Of a DNA stretch of 64,000 nt, positions 31,793-43,424 are shown piece after piece. Source of the stretch: Polytrichum commune (Eukaryota; Streptophyta; Polytrichopsida; Polytrichales; Polytrichaceae); assembly GCA_950295325.1 (NCBI GenBank), contig OX485808.1:32325180-32389179 (forward strand). The letters are read 5' to 3'. Each line of letters opens with the position of its first letter. Position 1 is the stretch's first letter. Both the position numbers and the translations under genes were made by a program. The notes under the pieces were generated by a model. That model made no database searches. It saw only the letters and a program-made list of their open reading frames with translations, and had not been told where the DNA came from.

Positions 31793-33800
31793 CCTAGCCA
31801 CTGGGCCCGCCTAGCCACTAGACCCAACATCACCCTAAATCCGGCCTCCCCAAAAAAGACATGAGGCCCACGGCCCCACCCCGCCTTGGTGGCAAGCACC
31901 ACCCCCCACCCCACCGCCACCTAGGATCATTGAGGCCCTTGGATGAGCCTTGGTGGATCAACGGTCCGGATGCACCATGAAGAATCTCATATATAGCGCC
32001 TCAATGACACGGCAACCGAACCGGCAAAAAGGTGTGAATCTAGCCAAAAAATGTGTGGAAATAGCAATCCCCTAGCTTTATGTTTTTTATATTTGTTTAT
32101 GAGACCAAAGCAACATACAAGGTTTGTGTGAGTTTGGGCATGGTGCGAGGGTGTCCAATATGGTTTGGCTTCTACAAGCCAACATACTAGCAGTAGTTTT
32201 GTTGCATATGCAACTATCATCTACCTACTTCTATCTTATGAGGCTAGTGGCTATGCTACCTACTATCTTACTAGTTGTGTTTTGATACTGGTGGGGTGGC
32301 TATTATCTATTCTATGTCTATGTTTGCAATTTTTCTAGGCTAGCTATGGTTTTACTACTCTTATCAATTTCTAGTTTTGTATAATCACAATTTCAGTTTC
32401 GTTTGTAATGTATATACTATGTTAATTCTATTCTAAAAGTTTTTAGTTTCTATGTGTCTATTGTGTGTGCAAACTATGGGTTTATGGCATCCTATCCTAG
32501 ATCGTGTGTGGGAGGTGGGGTTTTTTGTGTTTACCTGAGACCTGAGCTTCGGTGTTGTAAGTGGCTCCAGCAACTACACGTCCCCCAGCAACCTTGACAC
32601 TTCGTCCCTCCGGTGGCAGCGGATCCTTGTTTGTAGTACCAGCGGCTCCCGGCTTGTAGTAGCAGTGGCTTCGTGCTTAGTAGCAGCGGCTCCTTGTGCC
32701 GCAACAACAGGTGGTGACCTCGAAGGGAATTACAAGGTGTCTGGTAGTGGCTCCTTTGCTGTAGCAGCTGGGCCGCAACCGCTGGGAAGTGATCACAAGG
32801 AGATCACAAGTGATCACACACTGAAGCTTGTTGATTTGGGATTTCTTGCTGATTTGGGATTTCTGCAACAGACTTTGCCTATTGACTTCACCTGGGTAAT
32901 TCTGATCTCACACACTGAAGCTAATGTGCTTCTGTGACAGGATGTAACCAGTTGGACTTTCAAACACTAGGACATCAACTGATCATGCCCATAAATTCTC
33001 TTCTATTGCTGCACCAAAGCTAACGTGCTTATGTACCGAACAGTATGATTGGGGAGAACCAGCAGTTAGTTTCAGAATGTAACATGTTGGACTTTCAAAC
33101 ACTAGGATATCAGCTGATCACGCCCAAAAAATCTCTCCTATTGCTACACCAAGCTAACGTGCTTCTGTACCAAACAATCTTCGTTAAAAAAACGAGTTGA
33201 GTTTCGATACCTTGCTGATTTGGGATTTCTGAAACAGACTCTGCCTATTGACTTCACCTGGGTAATTCTGATCTCACACACTGAAGCTAATGTGCTTCTG
33301 TATTGAACAATCTTCGTTAAAAACGCGTTGACTAGCCCACTTTTGTTCTGTTGGCATTTATTTTGGACAGATTCTACATGTTGACCTTTGGTAGGACTAG
33401 TTTTCAAGCTGAGGGAGATACCTCTTACAGGGGTGTACTAAGTTCACTCACAATCTATTTTCTGGGATGGTTTTTGGTTGGTTATCACAATATCTGCACT
33501 AGATCTTCTTATCAAAGTCTAGGTTTTTTTGGGATCGCTTGTAGTCTACTTTCCGGGTTGGTTTTTGGCTGGTTCTAGCACTGATTTCTAAGGATTTGAG
33601 GGATTTTCACAGGGTTTTCCTATTGGGGTCTGCGTGTTTCGGGAGGCTAGGATTTCTTCTAGTTTTTAAGATCTCAATAGGGGCAAATGGAGCTAACATA
33701 ACAGCTCCTGCAAGCTCTATGTGTACTGCTAGGTTTTCTTTATGACTTGCTACTATCTGGACTTTGAGACTTCCTAGTATTCAATCTGGTTCGGTGCTCT
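31793..33800. other. Intergenic region with nested duplications
   Basis: Imperfect GTAGCAGCGGCTCC-type repeats lie at 32,620-32,710. GATTTGGGATTTCTG followed by about 100 bp occurs twice (about 32,845-32,940 and 33,215-33,305), around repeat E text (CTTTCAAACACTAGGA at about 32,960 and 33,095). No gene supported. Confidence 0.5.
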
Positions 33801-34450
33801 CAGAAAACTAAAGTAAACATGGATTTTTGTGTTTCGTGATCAGCAGAGTACCAGTGCAGTGGTTCGGCGTTGTGGTTTTATACCGGGGAATAGATATCGG
33901 CGTTGTTTCCTCGCAATTCTCCTCCGCTGCAATCGTTTTGGTGCAGATCTCGATTCGCTTCTTCGTTTTTGTGCAGATCTCGATTGGTGTAGATGTTGTC
34001 CCTGGCTCCTTAGGTGTTGGTGTGGCGCTATCGACAGATGGTCGGGGACGGCAACATTCTTCTTCCTCCACTGCTACAAAGTTTGTGGTGCCGGTTCACT
34101 CGATGCCTCTCCTTCAACAGTGCGGGTTCTCCTGAACTTCTCCTTCGCTAGCTTGTCTGTCTCTCGTTGGTGCAGTGCAGCCTACTTGCAAGAATGGCGT
34201 TGATGGTGGGGTTGATAGATGAGTGGGGTTTGTGTTGTGTTTTGGTGCTGCTTTTATATTTGATGTTGGTGGGTAGGTGGGTTCGGAGGGTGGCCTTTCA
34301 GAGCCCGGAGAGGTGGGTGGATAGGAGGCAGATGTTCGGGGAGCAACATGCACTGTCGCTCCAACCCGATTTGTCTGCAACTTACCTCCATCAGCCTTCC
34401 CGAGTGCCCTTCTCGCCTTGCCTCTCACTCCCCCAACAACCACATGTTTC
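33800..34450 (-). promoter_or_regulatory. Possible minus-strand promoter and leader
   Basis: On the minus strand a TATAAAAG (34251-34258) precedes a GC-richer segment with a short open frame at 34,071-33,808 (MEEEECCRP), which contains two copies of a GAGATCTGCAC motif about 31 bp apart. It may be a gene first exon or a repeat leader. No protein family is recognised and no downstream exon was found. Confidence 0.25.
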
Positions 34451-35236
34451 CGCCTCTTGCAACCATCTCTCTCTCCTGACGTTCACACACCTTACGGAGC
34501 AGAGCTCTTTCAAAAAAAGCCAACTCTTTTGAAACAATAATTGCAAGAACTTCTATGACATATATTGTAGAATCTTATGAGTTACATCCAGGGGATGAAA
34601 AAGTCTTTAATGACTTTATGTTGAATGCTAGGTTTTTGCATTTTACATATGATACGGTTGATTGTTATTCAAAAGTATATTACATACTTATGTTAGTGAT
34701 TGTATATGAATTTAGTTTTTTTTAATGTATACATATTGTCACTTGAGTTTTTATCATTGACATTGGATGTGTATTGCTTGATTTTACATTGTACGTAGGG
34801 TTTTTTTTAAAAGTAAGTTGCAAAATGCAAGAGATTTGTGGATTTTAATGAAAGGTGCACCCCCCAAGTGTGATAATGAAAATTGGTCAAAGTTGAACGA
34901 ACACTATAGTACTATTTTATTCATAGAGATTCTATTAGGATCATAGAAGGAATAAATAGTGGTCGCTTAGCAAATTATGTTATGACTGGCATGTATGAAC
35001 CCTCTCTAAAATCTTATGTCGTTAATTAATCCCCACCTACTATAACAAGGAGCTTCTTGCAAAAGGCTTGTCTTATTCAATGCCTTTATCCTTTGGTTTA
35101 TATTTCACCTCATACACTACTCTACTCATTTCTATACACCTTACATTTCAATCTCCACTCCCCATGCAAGTCTATATTTTACCTCCTACTCTAGTCTAGT
35201 CTATTCTTTTGCATTCACCCTACATTTCATTCTTCA
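34451..35236. other. AT-rich intergenic DNA
   Basis: Nothing supportable is seen here. Confidence 0.4.
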
Positions 35237-35660
35237 TTGCCTACACCCGCTCAAGTGGTGTTCCCACAATGCCTTTATCCCAAGTTTAGGATAGTGCCAT
35301 TGAAGGAACAAGAGTTCATAGTTGAATGGTGTTATGGAGTAACCCAATCCATAGAGATCACATATTATGTCACTTTTGCTCTCACAATGTTGTTGGAAAT
35401 GAGACACGTACACTTTGTGTTTGAGTGTCCCCTGTACAACTTCATTAGGAAAAGGCTTCCTTTTCTATTTCAAAATCTAATACTAGGCAATCTCAAATCT
35501 CTCTTCCAATGGGATCATCAAGTTGATATTAGCCTAAACTAACTCATGAAGGCCATTGCACTTTGTCACTCTATGAAGTTAGCCTAATGTTTGAAAACAC
35601 CATCTTGATGTACTTTTAGTCCCATAAGTTTTTTGGCTTCTCATAAATTCTTTCATTTCA
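35237..35660 (+). repeat. Block Y, copy 2: LINE-like C-terminal tail
   Basis: The frame 35237-35542 ends with HFVFECPLYNFIRKRLPFLF then KSLFQWDHQVDISL, the same signature as 24641-25220, and the following noncoding part also matches. It is a degenerate fragment of a second LINE type, not the 2A-bearing family. Confidence 0.5.
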
Positions 35661-35875
35661 TTTCTTGAGAAGAAATAAGTTAGTAACATGTGATATATTT
35701 GAGAAAAAATTAGAAGTAAAGTTCTGACAATATACATGGTCAATTGAGAAAACTAACATCAACCTCAATAAAAGAAAAATAAGAAAGGAACATGCCCTGG
35801 TCTCGCTAGACTCAAAACACACTAACTCTAGAACACAACAAACTTAATATATTGATTGCATGACCAACTTTTATA
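35661..35875. other. Intergenic spacer
   Basis: AT-rich, with no features. Confidence 0.4.
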
Positions 35876-36400
35876 TCAAGTGTCTATAAGTGTGGCACTG
35901 TTAGGCACCACGTCGTTGAAACCCAAGAAGTCTTCAAAGAAGCGCGTGGACTTGCAACACACAAAGCTATCGAAGTGTAGCCCATATGCTACTTACCTTT
36001 TAAGGAAAATCATTGCAACCGATTCTTCCTTGCCACAATGCAGAAAGTTACGTGTTGGACAACGTCTACAACATTCAGGAGGTAGTATGACTTTTCATTT
36101 AGTATATCTCTTCTTTTTAAATTTTATCAACTATGTCGTTATACTAATAGAAACTCACATCTTTTGTTTTCTCTCTTTTGTAGGTTCAACCAACTCATCT
36201 CCTTCTGAGTTCTCATTTGTTTTCTACACCTCAAGGTTATGCCTGGACAGAAGTCAACTCTACAGAGGAGTCACTAACAACCACAAAGACCCCCGGAGCT
36301 CTCCCAGTCCTATGCTTCTTCCACAAAGAAGGCAAGAAAGTCATTAGAAGGCTCTAGAGAGGGTGGCTGATTCAGGGTTACTTAGCCATCAAGAGCCTTT
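35876..36400 (+). repeat. Dispersed block X, copy 3
   Basis: Near-identical to copy 2 in its first half and to copy 1 in its second, including the GT-AG interval and the STEESLTTT and HKEGKKVIRRL frame. It ends in an in-frame TAG followed by REWLIQGYLAIKSL. Confidence 0.65.
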
Positions 36401-37904
36401 TGGGTCTGCCACATTTTTGACAAGAACAAACAATTCAAATGTATTCTTGTCTTGACTTTTCTTGCTTGCATCTTGTAGTTCTGATAGCAATCAAAACTCA
36501 AAGTATCTTGAACCAACCTAATAAAAATAAAAATAAAATAAAACCTACTACTTCGCCCACTCTTCTTGCAACCCTAAGCAAGGCGTGGCCCTATTCCCAA
36601 CTTCCAAAACCCTAACTCCCTCATCCATACATGTATGTATGAGATATGAAAATGAGGCAATTATTTATCCTAGTTTCATTTAATATTTAAACACTTATCC
36701 CATAAAGTCTAGTGACACTACCATACAAGTACAAATGTTGTATATTTTCTAGAGTTCCTTCGGACATGTACATAACTACGAGCTACAATTTGTGTAGCAT
36801 ATGTATACATAGTATGGTAAAGTTCAAATTAATACCCCTTTTGTGCACTCACGTACACTCATGAATGCTTGTTATTTGAGTCCCACATATTCTCTACTTG
36901 TGCACTTCTTAAAATAATACTTAGCCCAATACCTCTGCCTATTGGGAAAAAAATCCCTATAAATTCTATAATATCTCAAAGAATATTCTATGTCATAGGG
37001 AGTAGGTTAGGGGGTTGAAAAGGTCGCTAAAGCGAAATAGGTCGTTGAAGTGGTTCATGTGGAAAGAGACTTTCAGTGCTTAAACTATCAATTGCATGAC
37101 CCTAAGCCCACAAACACACACCACAACCATAATGTAATTTACAAGTCAAGAATTGAAGGTGAGATTAAGTAAACCAATTGAAGATATCACAAATTATGTG
37201 ATGTTTCCATGGGTGTTAGGAGACTAGCTTGGACCCATGTTGTCCCCGTCCATTGCACCCGTACATATGAATTAATATCCCAAATAAACCAAACCTCAAC
37301 ACCCATGCAAACATATGTCTCCCATGCCCATGCGTACCCGCCATTTGCATGCATGTCCATGCCCATGCTCATAAGGCCCCATGCCCTCATGGAGCACTTT
37401 CAGAAGGAAAAGTGGATTTTCTACTTGAATAGAATTCCCTACTTTGTCCCATAGCAGTGCCCATGTCATGTCGCCACCTTGACTCTAAGCCCACCACCTC
37501 TCTTGGGTATCCCCCATCATACCCATCTTTTGTACTTTCAGTCCCCCCACCTTTCCACATTTATTTCCTCTTTCTTTTGTCAAGTGTTTGGTTTAGGGAG
37601 GAATCTTAACATGTGGCCCCTTTTCTTTGAGTTTGATTTTGATGCTTAGGTAAGAATGATGGGGTGACAACCTCACCACCACCACCACCATGTCTTCCAT
37701 TGTCCGATGGATTTCTACTTCAAGTGTTGCCAAATTCACTTGATGTTCAAACCTATTGGTGTTCCTACCCATTTTCGTTGAGTGGTAATCTTGCAAATCC
37801 TCCCTATTTGATTATGTGCCTTCACACTCAAATTAGGAATGTTTGTCAATCGTCAAGGACCGGAGTTTGCTTCAATTGTTTGAGTTGCCGCCCGTTCATG
37901 CTTT
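36401..37904. other. Intergenic DNA
   Basis: Short frames only. A CACCACCACCACCA run near 37,670 creates a Pro-rich frame. No domains. Confidence 0.4.
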
Positions 37905-38135
37905 TATAAGTATCATATTCAGTATCAAAGTGAACTTGATTCACGTGGTCATTAAATGGTCATAAAAATCCCCGGATTATATTAGTCTTGATCATAAAAT
38001 TCTTGGCATATTTTGAGCAATGATCCAATCTCTTTCAAACACATGTCGTTTTGGTGTCCGTTCTTATTTCCACACCTAACCACATACCACTCAAACATAG
38101 GTGTCCAGTTTATTGCTATGTTGGATCACATTGAT
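37905..38135 (-). mobile_element. MITE family M1, copy 3 (reverse, partial)
   Basis: The reverse complement matches the interior of family M1 (GACACCTATGTTTGAGTGGT, GACATGTGTTTGAAAGAGAT). The termini are not preserved, so limits are approximate. A small further fragment of the same text is at about 39,600-39,650. Confidence 0.5.
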
Positions 38136-38533
38136 GCTTGGAATGAACTGATATTCTAACTTCCTTTCATTGTTCAGATTCATGTTGCCTCGCAAAGAGG
38201 ACCATGATGTTTGGCAACATAGTACATCAAAGAGAAAATGTGAGGCTAGAATTCTGGCACCTCATAAGTCCCAGTTGCCGGTGGACTCAAGCCCATGCTA
38301 AACAAGTTTCAGGCATGTGATCTACTTCTTCCACACCTCTTCCTGTGCTTCACCATTTGAACTTCCTCATTGCTATAATTCCGTACCAATTTCATCATTT
38401 TTTACACAAACAACATAGATAGAGATACTAAGCACATCAAGGAACACAATACATACAACTTGCCTGATAATAAAAATATGAAGCTCTTAATAAACAATTA
38501 TAGCAATACGTAACTCCAAACGACAAACTACAT

Positions 38534-38889
38534 TAAGGTAGACGTGCCTAAATCTAAAGACAACAAGAATGTGGTTAGACGTGGAACTAAGAAATGGCAC
38601 CTAAAAGACATGTGTTTGAAAGAGATTGGACTACGTGCTCAAAATATGCTATTACCATTCTTGTTTCAATAGTCAACATGGTTGGGGGAGACATATACGT
38701 CCTCTTAATGAGCACGAGAATCTTCACTTTGAGAATGAATAAGATATTCATATGAGTTTCAATAATTATGAGGGAAATGGCTACGGATATGATTTAGATT
38801 GCTATTCATGTTGTACTAATTGCGTATTTCATATCCTACAGGAAGTGGGTGCAGAGAGAAAAGTATCTAGCTAAGGCACGTCTATCTTA
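38534..38889. mobile_element. MITE family M1, copy 4
   Basis: 356 bp. Termini TAAGGTAGACGTGCCTAA and the complement of TAAGATAGACGTGCCTTA are inverted with two mismatches. The interior matches copies 1 and 2. TA at both ends is consistent with a TA target duplication. Confidence 0.75.
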
Positions 38890-39654
38890 TAACAATCCAA
38901 ATCGGAGAGATTCTTGTTCTCTTGAAGTGATCACGTCATCCCTTCTAGTTGTATTCACTGCACTAAACCTAGAATGGTGTCTACAAGATGAGCACATAGT
39001 GGTATTCTTGTTGGAATTACATGTGTTTATCCCGGGGTGGCAATTAGTGCAAAATCATTTATAATAGATAATCCATCCATATTATCCTTGTACATTCATA
39101 CCAAAGAACAATTCTACAGAACTTAGAATGGAGTGATGTAGTGCACATTGAGACCGTCCATAATACGTAATAATTTTTTTGATTTGAACATGTCTATGTA
39201 TTATAATACATCAATAATTTGAAAATAATGTGGACTTTCTCTTGGACAGGGGGGCTCATCCATAATATAGTCTCCATCATACCTAATTATAATTTAGATA
39301 ATCTACAAAAAATTGAAGATAATCTAGATTATTTTGGCTTGTGAGCCCTAACCCTAACTCTCCTCCCAACTTCACTCGGTGGCTTCTCTCCCACTTCTCT
39401 TTTGAAACTCTTGAATCCAAATAATTCAAAACATAATCCATACTATTCAAAACATAATCCATACTATTCAAAACATAATCTAGATTATATGTACGATTAT
39501 GTCTACATAATCTATGCCTTTGTGAAGTTTTTGGACAAACCCCTTGTAATTATTTGTTTGAGTTGCCACCCCGGGGTGTTTATTTTGTATTTGTTCATAA
39601 CTATAAGCCTTGCCATATCCCACTCAAATGTAGGCATCCAGTTTACTATGCGAC
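38890..39654. other. Intergenic DNA with AT-rich tandem motif
   Basis: A 21-bp ATTCAAAACATAATCCATACT unit is repeated about three times near 39,425-39,485. ATAATCTAGATTAT palindromes lie near 39,335 and 39,480, perhaps the arms of a small element. The segment 38,917-39,010 resembles 20,726-20,830. Confidence 0.4.
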
Positions 39655-39811
39655 AAACCTGCAAGTTCTTTGCATGAAAATTTGATCAGAAGGTTGAGTC
39701 TAGTAGGGTAGAAGGTTGGTCAGCATCCAAATCCCACAAGAAACTTTGGGCAATTTGCCATGTAGGGAAACATGGGGTGAAGTGGACAATCAATGTGGTG
39801 GAGATCAATTG
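39655..39811 (+). repeat. Unit array 2, left part
   Basis: It begins with AAACCTGCAAGTTCTTTGCA and GATCAGAAGGTTGAGTCTAG, as in the array before 22,155. It is cut by LINE copy B after GGTGGAGATCAATTG and resumes at 42,267. Confidence 0.75.
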
Positions 39812-42266
39812 CTCCCGTCCCTACCGAGTTGGGCCGAGGTCGGCGGCGCGCGATCCAAGGCGGGCGCGCGTCGTAGACGAGGAAATAGCATGCCCCAAAA
39901 TTTTGAAACAGAAATACTATGGCTCATACAAAGATATATCACTATCCTTCCTAAGAAAAAACCCAAAACCATACTCCCAAACAACCTACACCACACACTA
40001 CACCCAACAATCACCAAGACCTTAATAGACTCATTTAACATCACACACTCATACTACTCATCCCCCCTCACTTGCCCCACCCAACTCACACAATTTTACT
40101 CACCCCACAACCGAGACAAAATCTTTGGTTCCCTGGGACATGCACAAACCTCCAGATGGAAAGGCATTGGTCTAGCACACCCCACGGATTACAATACAAC
40201 GATAGAAGCCATCCACTGGGCTCGTATGGCAGCTAAGGAAGACCTAAACACAATCACCATCCTCATAATCAACCACAATGATTGGACATCACAACAAGTC
40301 CCAATCTCCACAAAAGGAGACATACACATACTAGCCACTATCCCCCCACACACACTACAATATAGCCCTACACCTAAATGGCCAAAATACTACCACTACG
40401 AAGAACCATCCCTAGTCTCAATAATTTGCATACATAGCCAAATAAACCTAGCACCAAATTAAAAAACCCCCCACGCCCTAACACATGCACTAACACAAAC
40501 CACTAACACACACATAGACACCTACCCCATTAAACCCACTACACCAAACTACCACGTCAAATTCTCAAATGCATGGAAAAATGCCCCCAAAATAATTACT
40601 CCTACAACAAAAACCATCACCACAATGCCCTTACCAACTAAATACTACCTCCAACACCCCACTAAATACCACCCACAACAATGCATATACACCGATGGAT
40701 CATTCATCCCCCCATCAAAAAACTCGGAAGGCCAAATAATAGGCAACACGGCAGGCTCCGGAATATATAGCCCCAATCATGATATCCAAATCTCATAAAG
40801 ACTACCGGGATACCAAAATATCCTAAGAGCATAACTGAACGCTATACTCATTGCTGTCAAAACCATACAAACCACCCAAATGTACACTCATATATTCACA
40901 GAGAGCCTCAATAGCATATACTTGATCAATAACCACATACAACGCCCAACCTCGCAACACCATCACCCCGATAAACTCCTCATAGCAGCCATAATACACC
41001 AAATCTACTGGACCCCCCACTTAATACACATCCACAAAGTGCGGGCCCACACAAGCATTGTAGGAAACGAAAAAAGCTGATGCATTAGCCAACAAAGGAA
41101 CTCTTCAAGAAAAACCAACCACCACCCCACACATCCACTTGGCACACGCTACACCCTATTGGCTAGCAAGCTGCCCAACAGCCACCCACGATGGAGCCAT
41201 CAGAAATATTCACAAATTTATACTAAAAGAACATACCAACCGAGAAACAACACATGCCCAGCACAAATTCCCATACGTAGAAAAATGGCTAACCAACGAA
41301 CATATAAATCAAAAACTCTCTATCCATTTCTGGAAGAACACAAAAATAACGGATGCCCAAATCACCCAGACATTAAAATTTAGATATACCCAATATATGG
41401 GTAATCACAGAAAAAACATCTTCTGGCCTCTCAAATTTCGAAACCCCAATTGCACACTATGCCACAAAAATGATAGAGACACATGGCCCCACTTACTATC
41501 AATGTGTGAACACCCCTATCTGAAAGGCCTAAGAATAGCCCGCCACAACAACGCAGTTCACCTCATCACCCATACATTACAAGCCAACAAACACACACGA
41601 TATTACACACTAACAAATGCAGGAAACCTCAATAACATAAATCAGCAACAAATTGTCCCAGAATGGCTCCTAGAATGCACATGCCCACAAACAAAGTGCC
41701 AATGCCAAGCAAGACTAAGACCAGACATCCTATGTATACTAGGGGCCCCAAACCACACTCCAACACCCTTGTTACCCACACACGCCCACACAGTACAACT
41801 CATTGAATTCACATACTGCCACGATAGATTCCCTGAACAAGCACTCACACAAAAACATGCAAAATACGACCCACTAATCAATGCTATACGAAGCAAAGGA
41901 TGGAAAACAAACCCCCTTATAACTATCATAGCCGACGTAAGAGGCGCTATACACGAACAATCTATCAAAAAACTAACCGACCTCAAAATACCAAAATCCA
42001 ACATCAAAACTCTCATGAAAAACATACACCAAAATGCCATTAAGTACCTGACATGCCTTGTACTAAACAAAAGAAAACTTGACAATAAACAAACCACCGT
42101 TGCACCTCCATAAAACGGGACCGAACATTTTAAAACTAACAGAGCCCACCTCCCACAAGAGGCATAACTCCTCATGCGACAACACGGCCCGCCGTGTTAA
42201 ACATGTGGATAACGGGCTCACATTCATGCCGGTACAATGTACAGGCGTAATTTTTCTTTTCTTTCT
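39812..42266 (+). mobile_element. LINE copy B, 5'-truncated, with target-site duplication
   Basis: Flanked by GGTGGAGATCAATTG (39797-39811) and GGTGGAGATCCATTG (42267-42281), a 15-bp duplication with one mismatch. The host unit array reads continuously across. About 80 bp of very GC-rich sequence (39,812-39,892) precedes the first LINE homology (CCCCAAAATTTTGAAACAG). The ORF2 3' part is highly similar to copy A: spacer domain, RNase H and C-terminus to 42,113. A 3' UTR of about 150 bp ends in TTTTTCTTTTCTTTCT rather than poly(A). Stops lie near 40,460 and 40,797, with a frameshift near 41,070. The third RNase H Asp position reads TES instead of TDS. Confidence 0.85.
41139..42113 (+). pseudogene. 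LINE B ORF2 C-terminal segment
   Basis: 324 codons matching copy A from HLAHATPYWLAS to the stop. It keeps the Arg codon (GNHRKNIFW) that is TGA in copy A, the NCTLCHKND...LLSMC zinc pattern, CTCPQTKCQCQ and RPDILCILGAP. The nominal start is a downstream artefact of a frameshift near 41,070; the upstream RNase H portion is in another frame. Confidence 0.75.
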
Positions 42267-42281
42267 GGTGGAGATCCATTG

Positions 42282-43424
42282 CATGTATTGTAAGGTTTCA
42301 GTGATTCACATAGTGTTGAAAATTGCATCTCAATGATCGGACTGTGAGGGGGAAGAACTTCATCGATCTTTAGTGCTATGTGAAGGACCTGCAAGTTCTT
42401 TGCATGCAAATATAAACAGAAGATTGAGTCTAATATGCAGGTCGAAGGGGTGACACAAGTATTCATCACTTCATACAACATCACATTATCGTGTACATAT
42501 AGAGATTCAGAAAGTCATCGTAACATTATATAGCTGAGTTTGTATGTTGAGTGGGGTCAGGAATAAGCCAGATTCTATTCAGGATTATACTGTGTATATT
42601 CTCATAGTATAGACCTGCACTGGCAGATTCAAGCTGGAAACAATGATCAGGGAGAACCGGTTGAGTTTGAGAAATAACCGGTTGAAGTTCAAGACTGCAG
42701 GATAATTACCGATCATTTTAGAGAAATTTATAGAATATGCCCCAATTTAATAAAGGCAGACCGGAGGATGTCAACATGTAACCAGTTGGACTTGCAAACA
42801 CTAGGATTTCAACCGATTATGACCAAAAATCTTCCCGCCCACTGGCTGGAAAACCCAGATAACGCAGTGTATTGATATTATTAGAATGTAATAGCTGATA
42901 GCAGCTGAATAATGTTATGATGTAAATTTAGAATTTTGCATACTAGTGTTCAGGGTTGCATTCGATCATGGATGATGGGACAGACTGCGGGGAGAAATCG
43001 GTTGATCATCAGTACTATATGAAGTAAATTGCAAGTTCTTCTCAAGAAAATCTGATGAGAAGGTTGAGTCTCGACTCTAGTATGCAGGCCGAAAGTTGAA
43101 AACATGGGGTAAAGTGGACCTGTTAATGTATCATTATTGCATGTATTTTAGGATTTTTTGTACCTGCCACTCGGCATGCTCCTCATGCTCATTCAGGAAT
43201 TCACAAAGTATTCAAGATTGCATCTCAATGAGGCAAATTACTGCTGGGGAAGATACCAGTGGATCATTAGTACTATGTATAGAACATGCGAGTTTTTCTC
43301 AGAAGATCTAATCAGAAGGTTGGTGTAGTGCTCAATTCACTCAGCAAAATATCACAAGGAACTTTGGGATTTTCAAAACTGCCAATTTGACATTGTAAGT
43401 TACTCAGCATTTCTTCAGTCCCGA
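42282..43424 (+). repeat. Unit array 2, right part, with repeat E
   Basis: It contains GGACCTGCAAGTTCTTTGCA, GATGAGAAGGTTGAGTCTCG, TGCATTCGATCATGGATGATGGG and similar phrases of array 1. A repeat E copy lies at about 42,640-42,850. It leads into the broken paralogue of the 22,155 gene, just as array 1 leads into the intact gene. Confidence 0.7.

Noticed and set aside
36401..37904. Small ORFs such as 37664-37909
   Set aside because: Length and composition fit chance; one is driven by a CCA repeat; no domain or paralogue.
39716..39895. N-terminal extension of the LINE B frame (MVSIQIPQ...)
   Set aside because: It is a chance fusion of unit-array DNA and the GC-rich junction piece with LINE codons. 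It crosses the target-site duplication.
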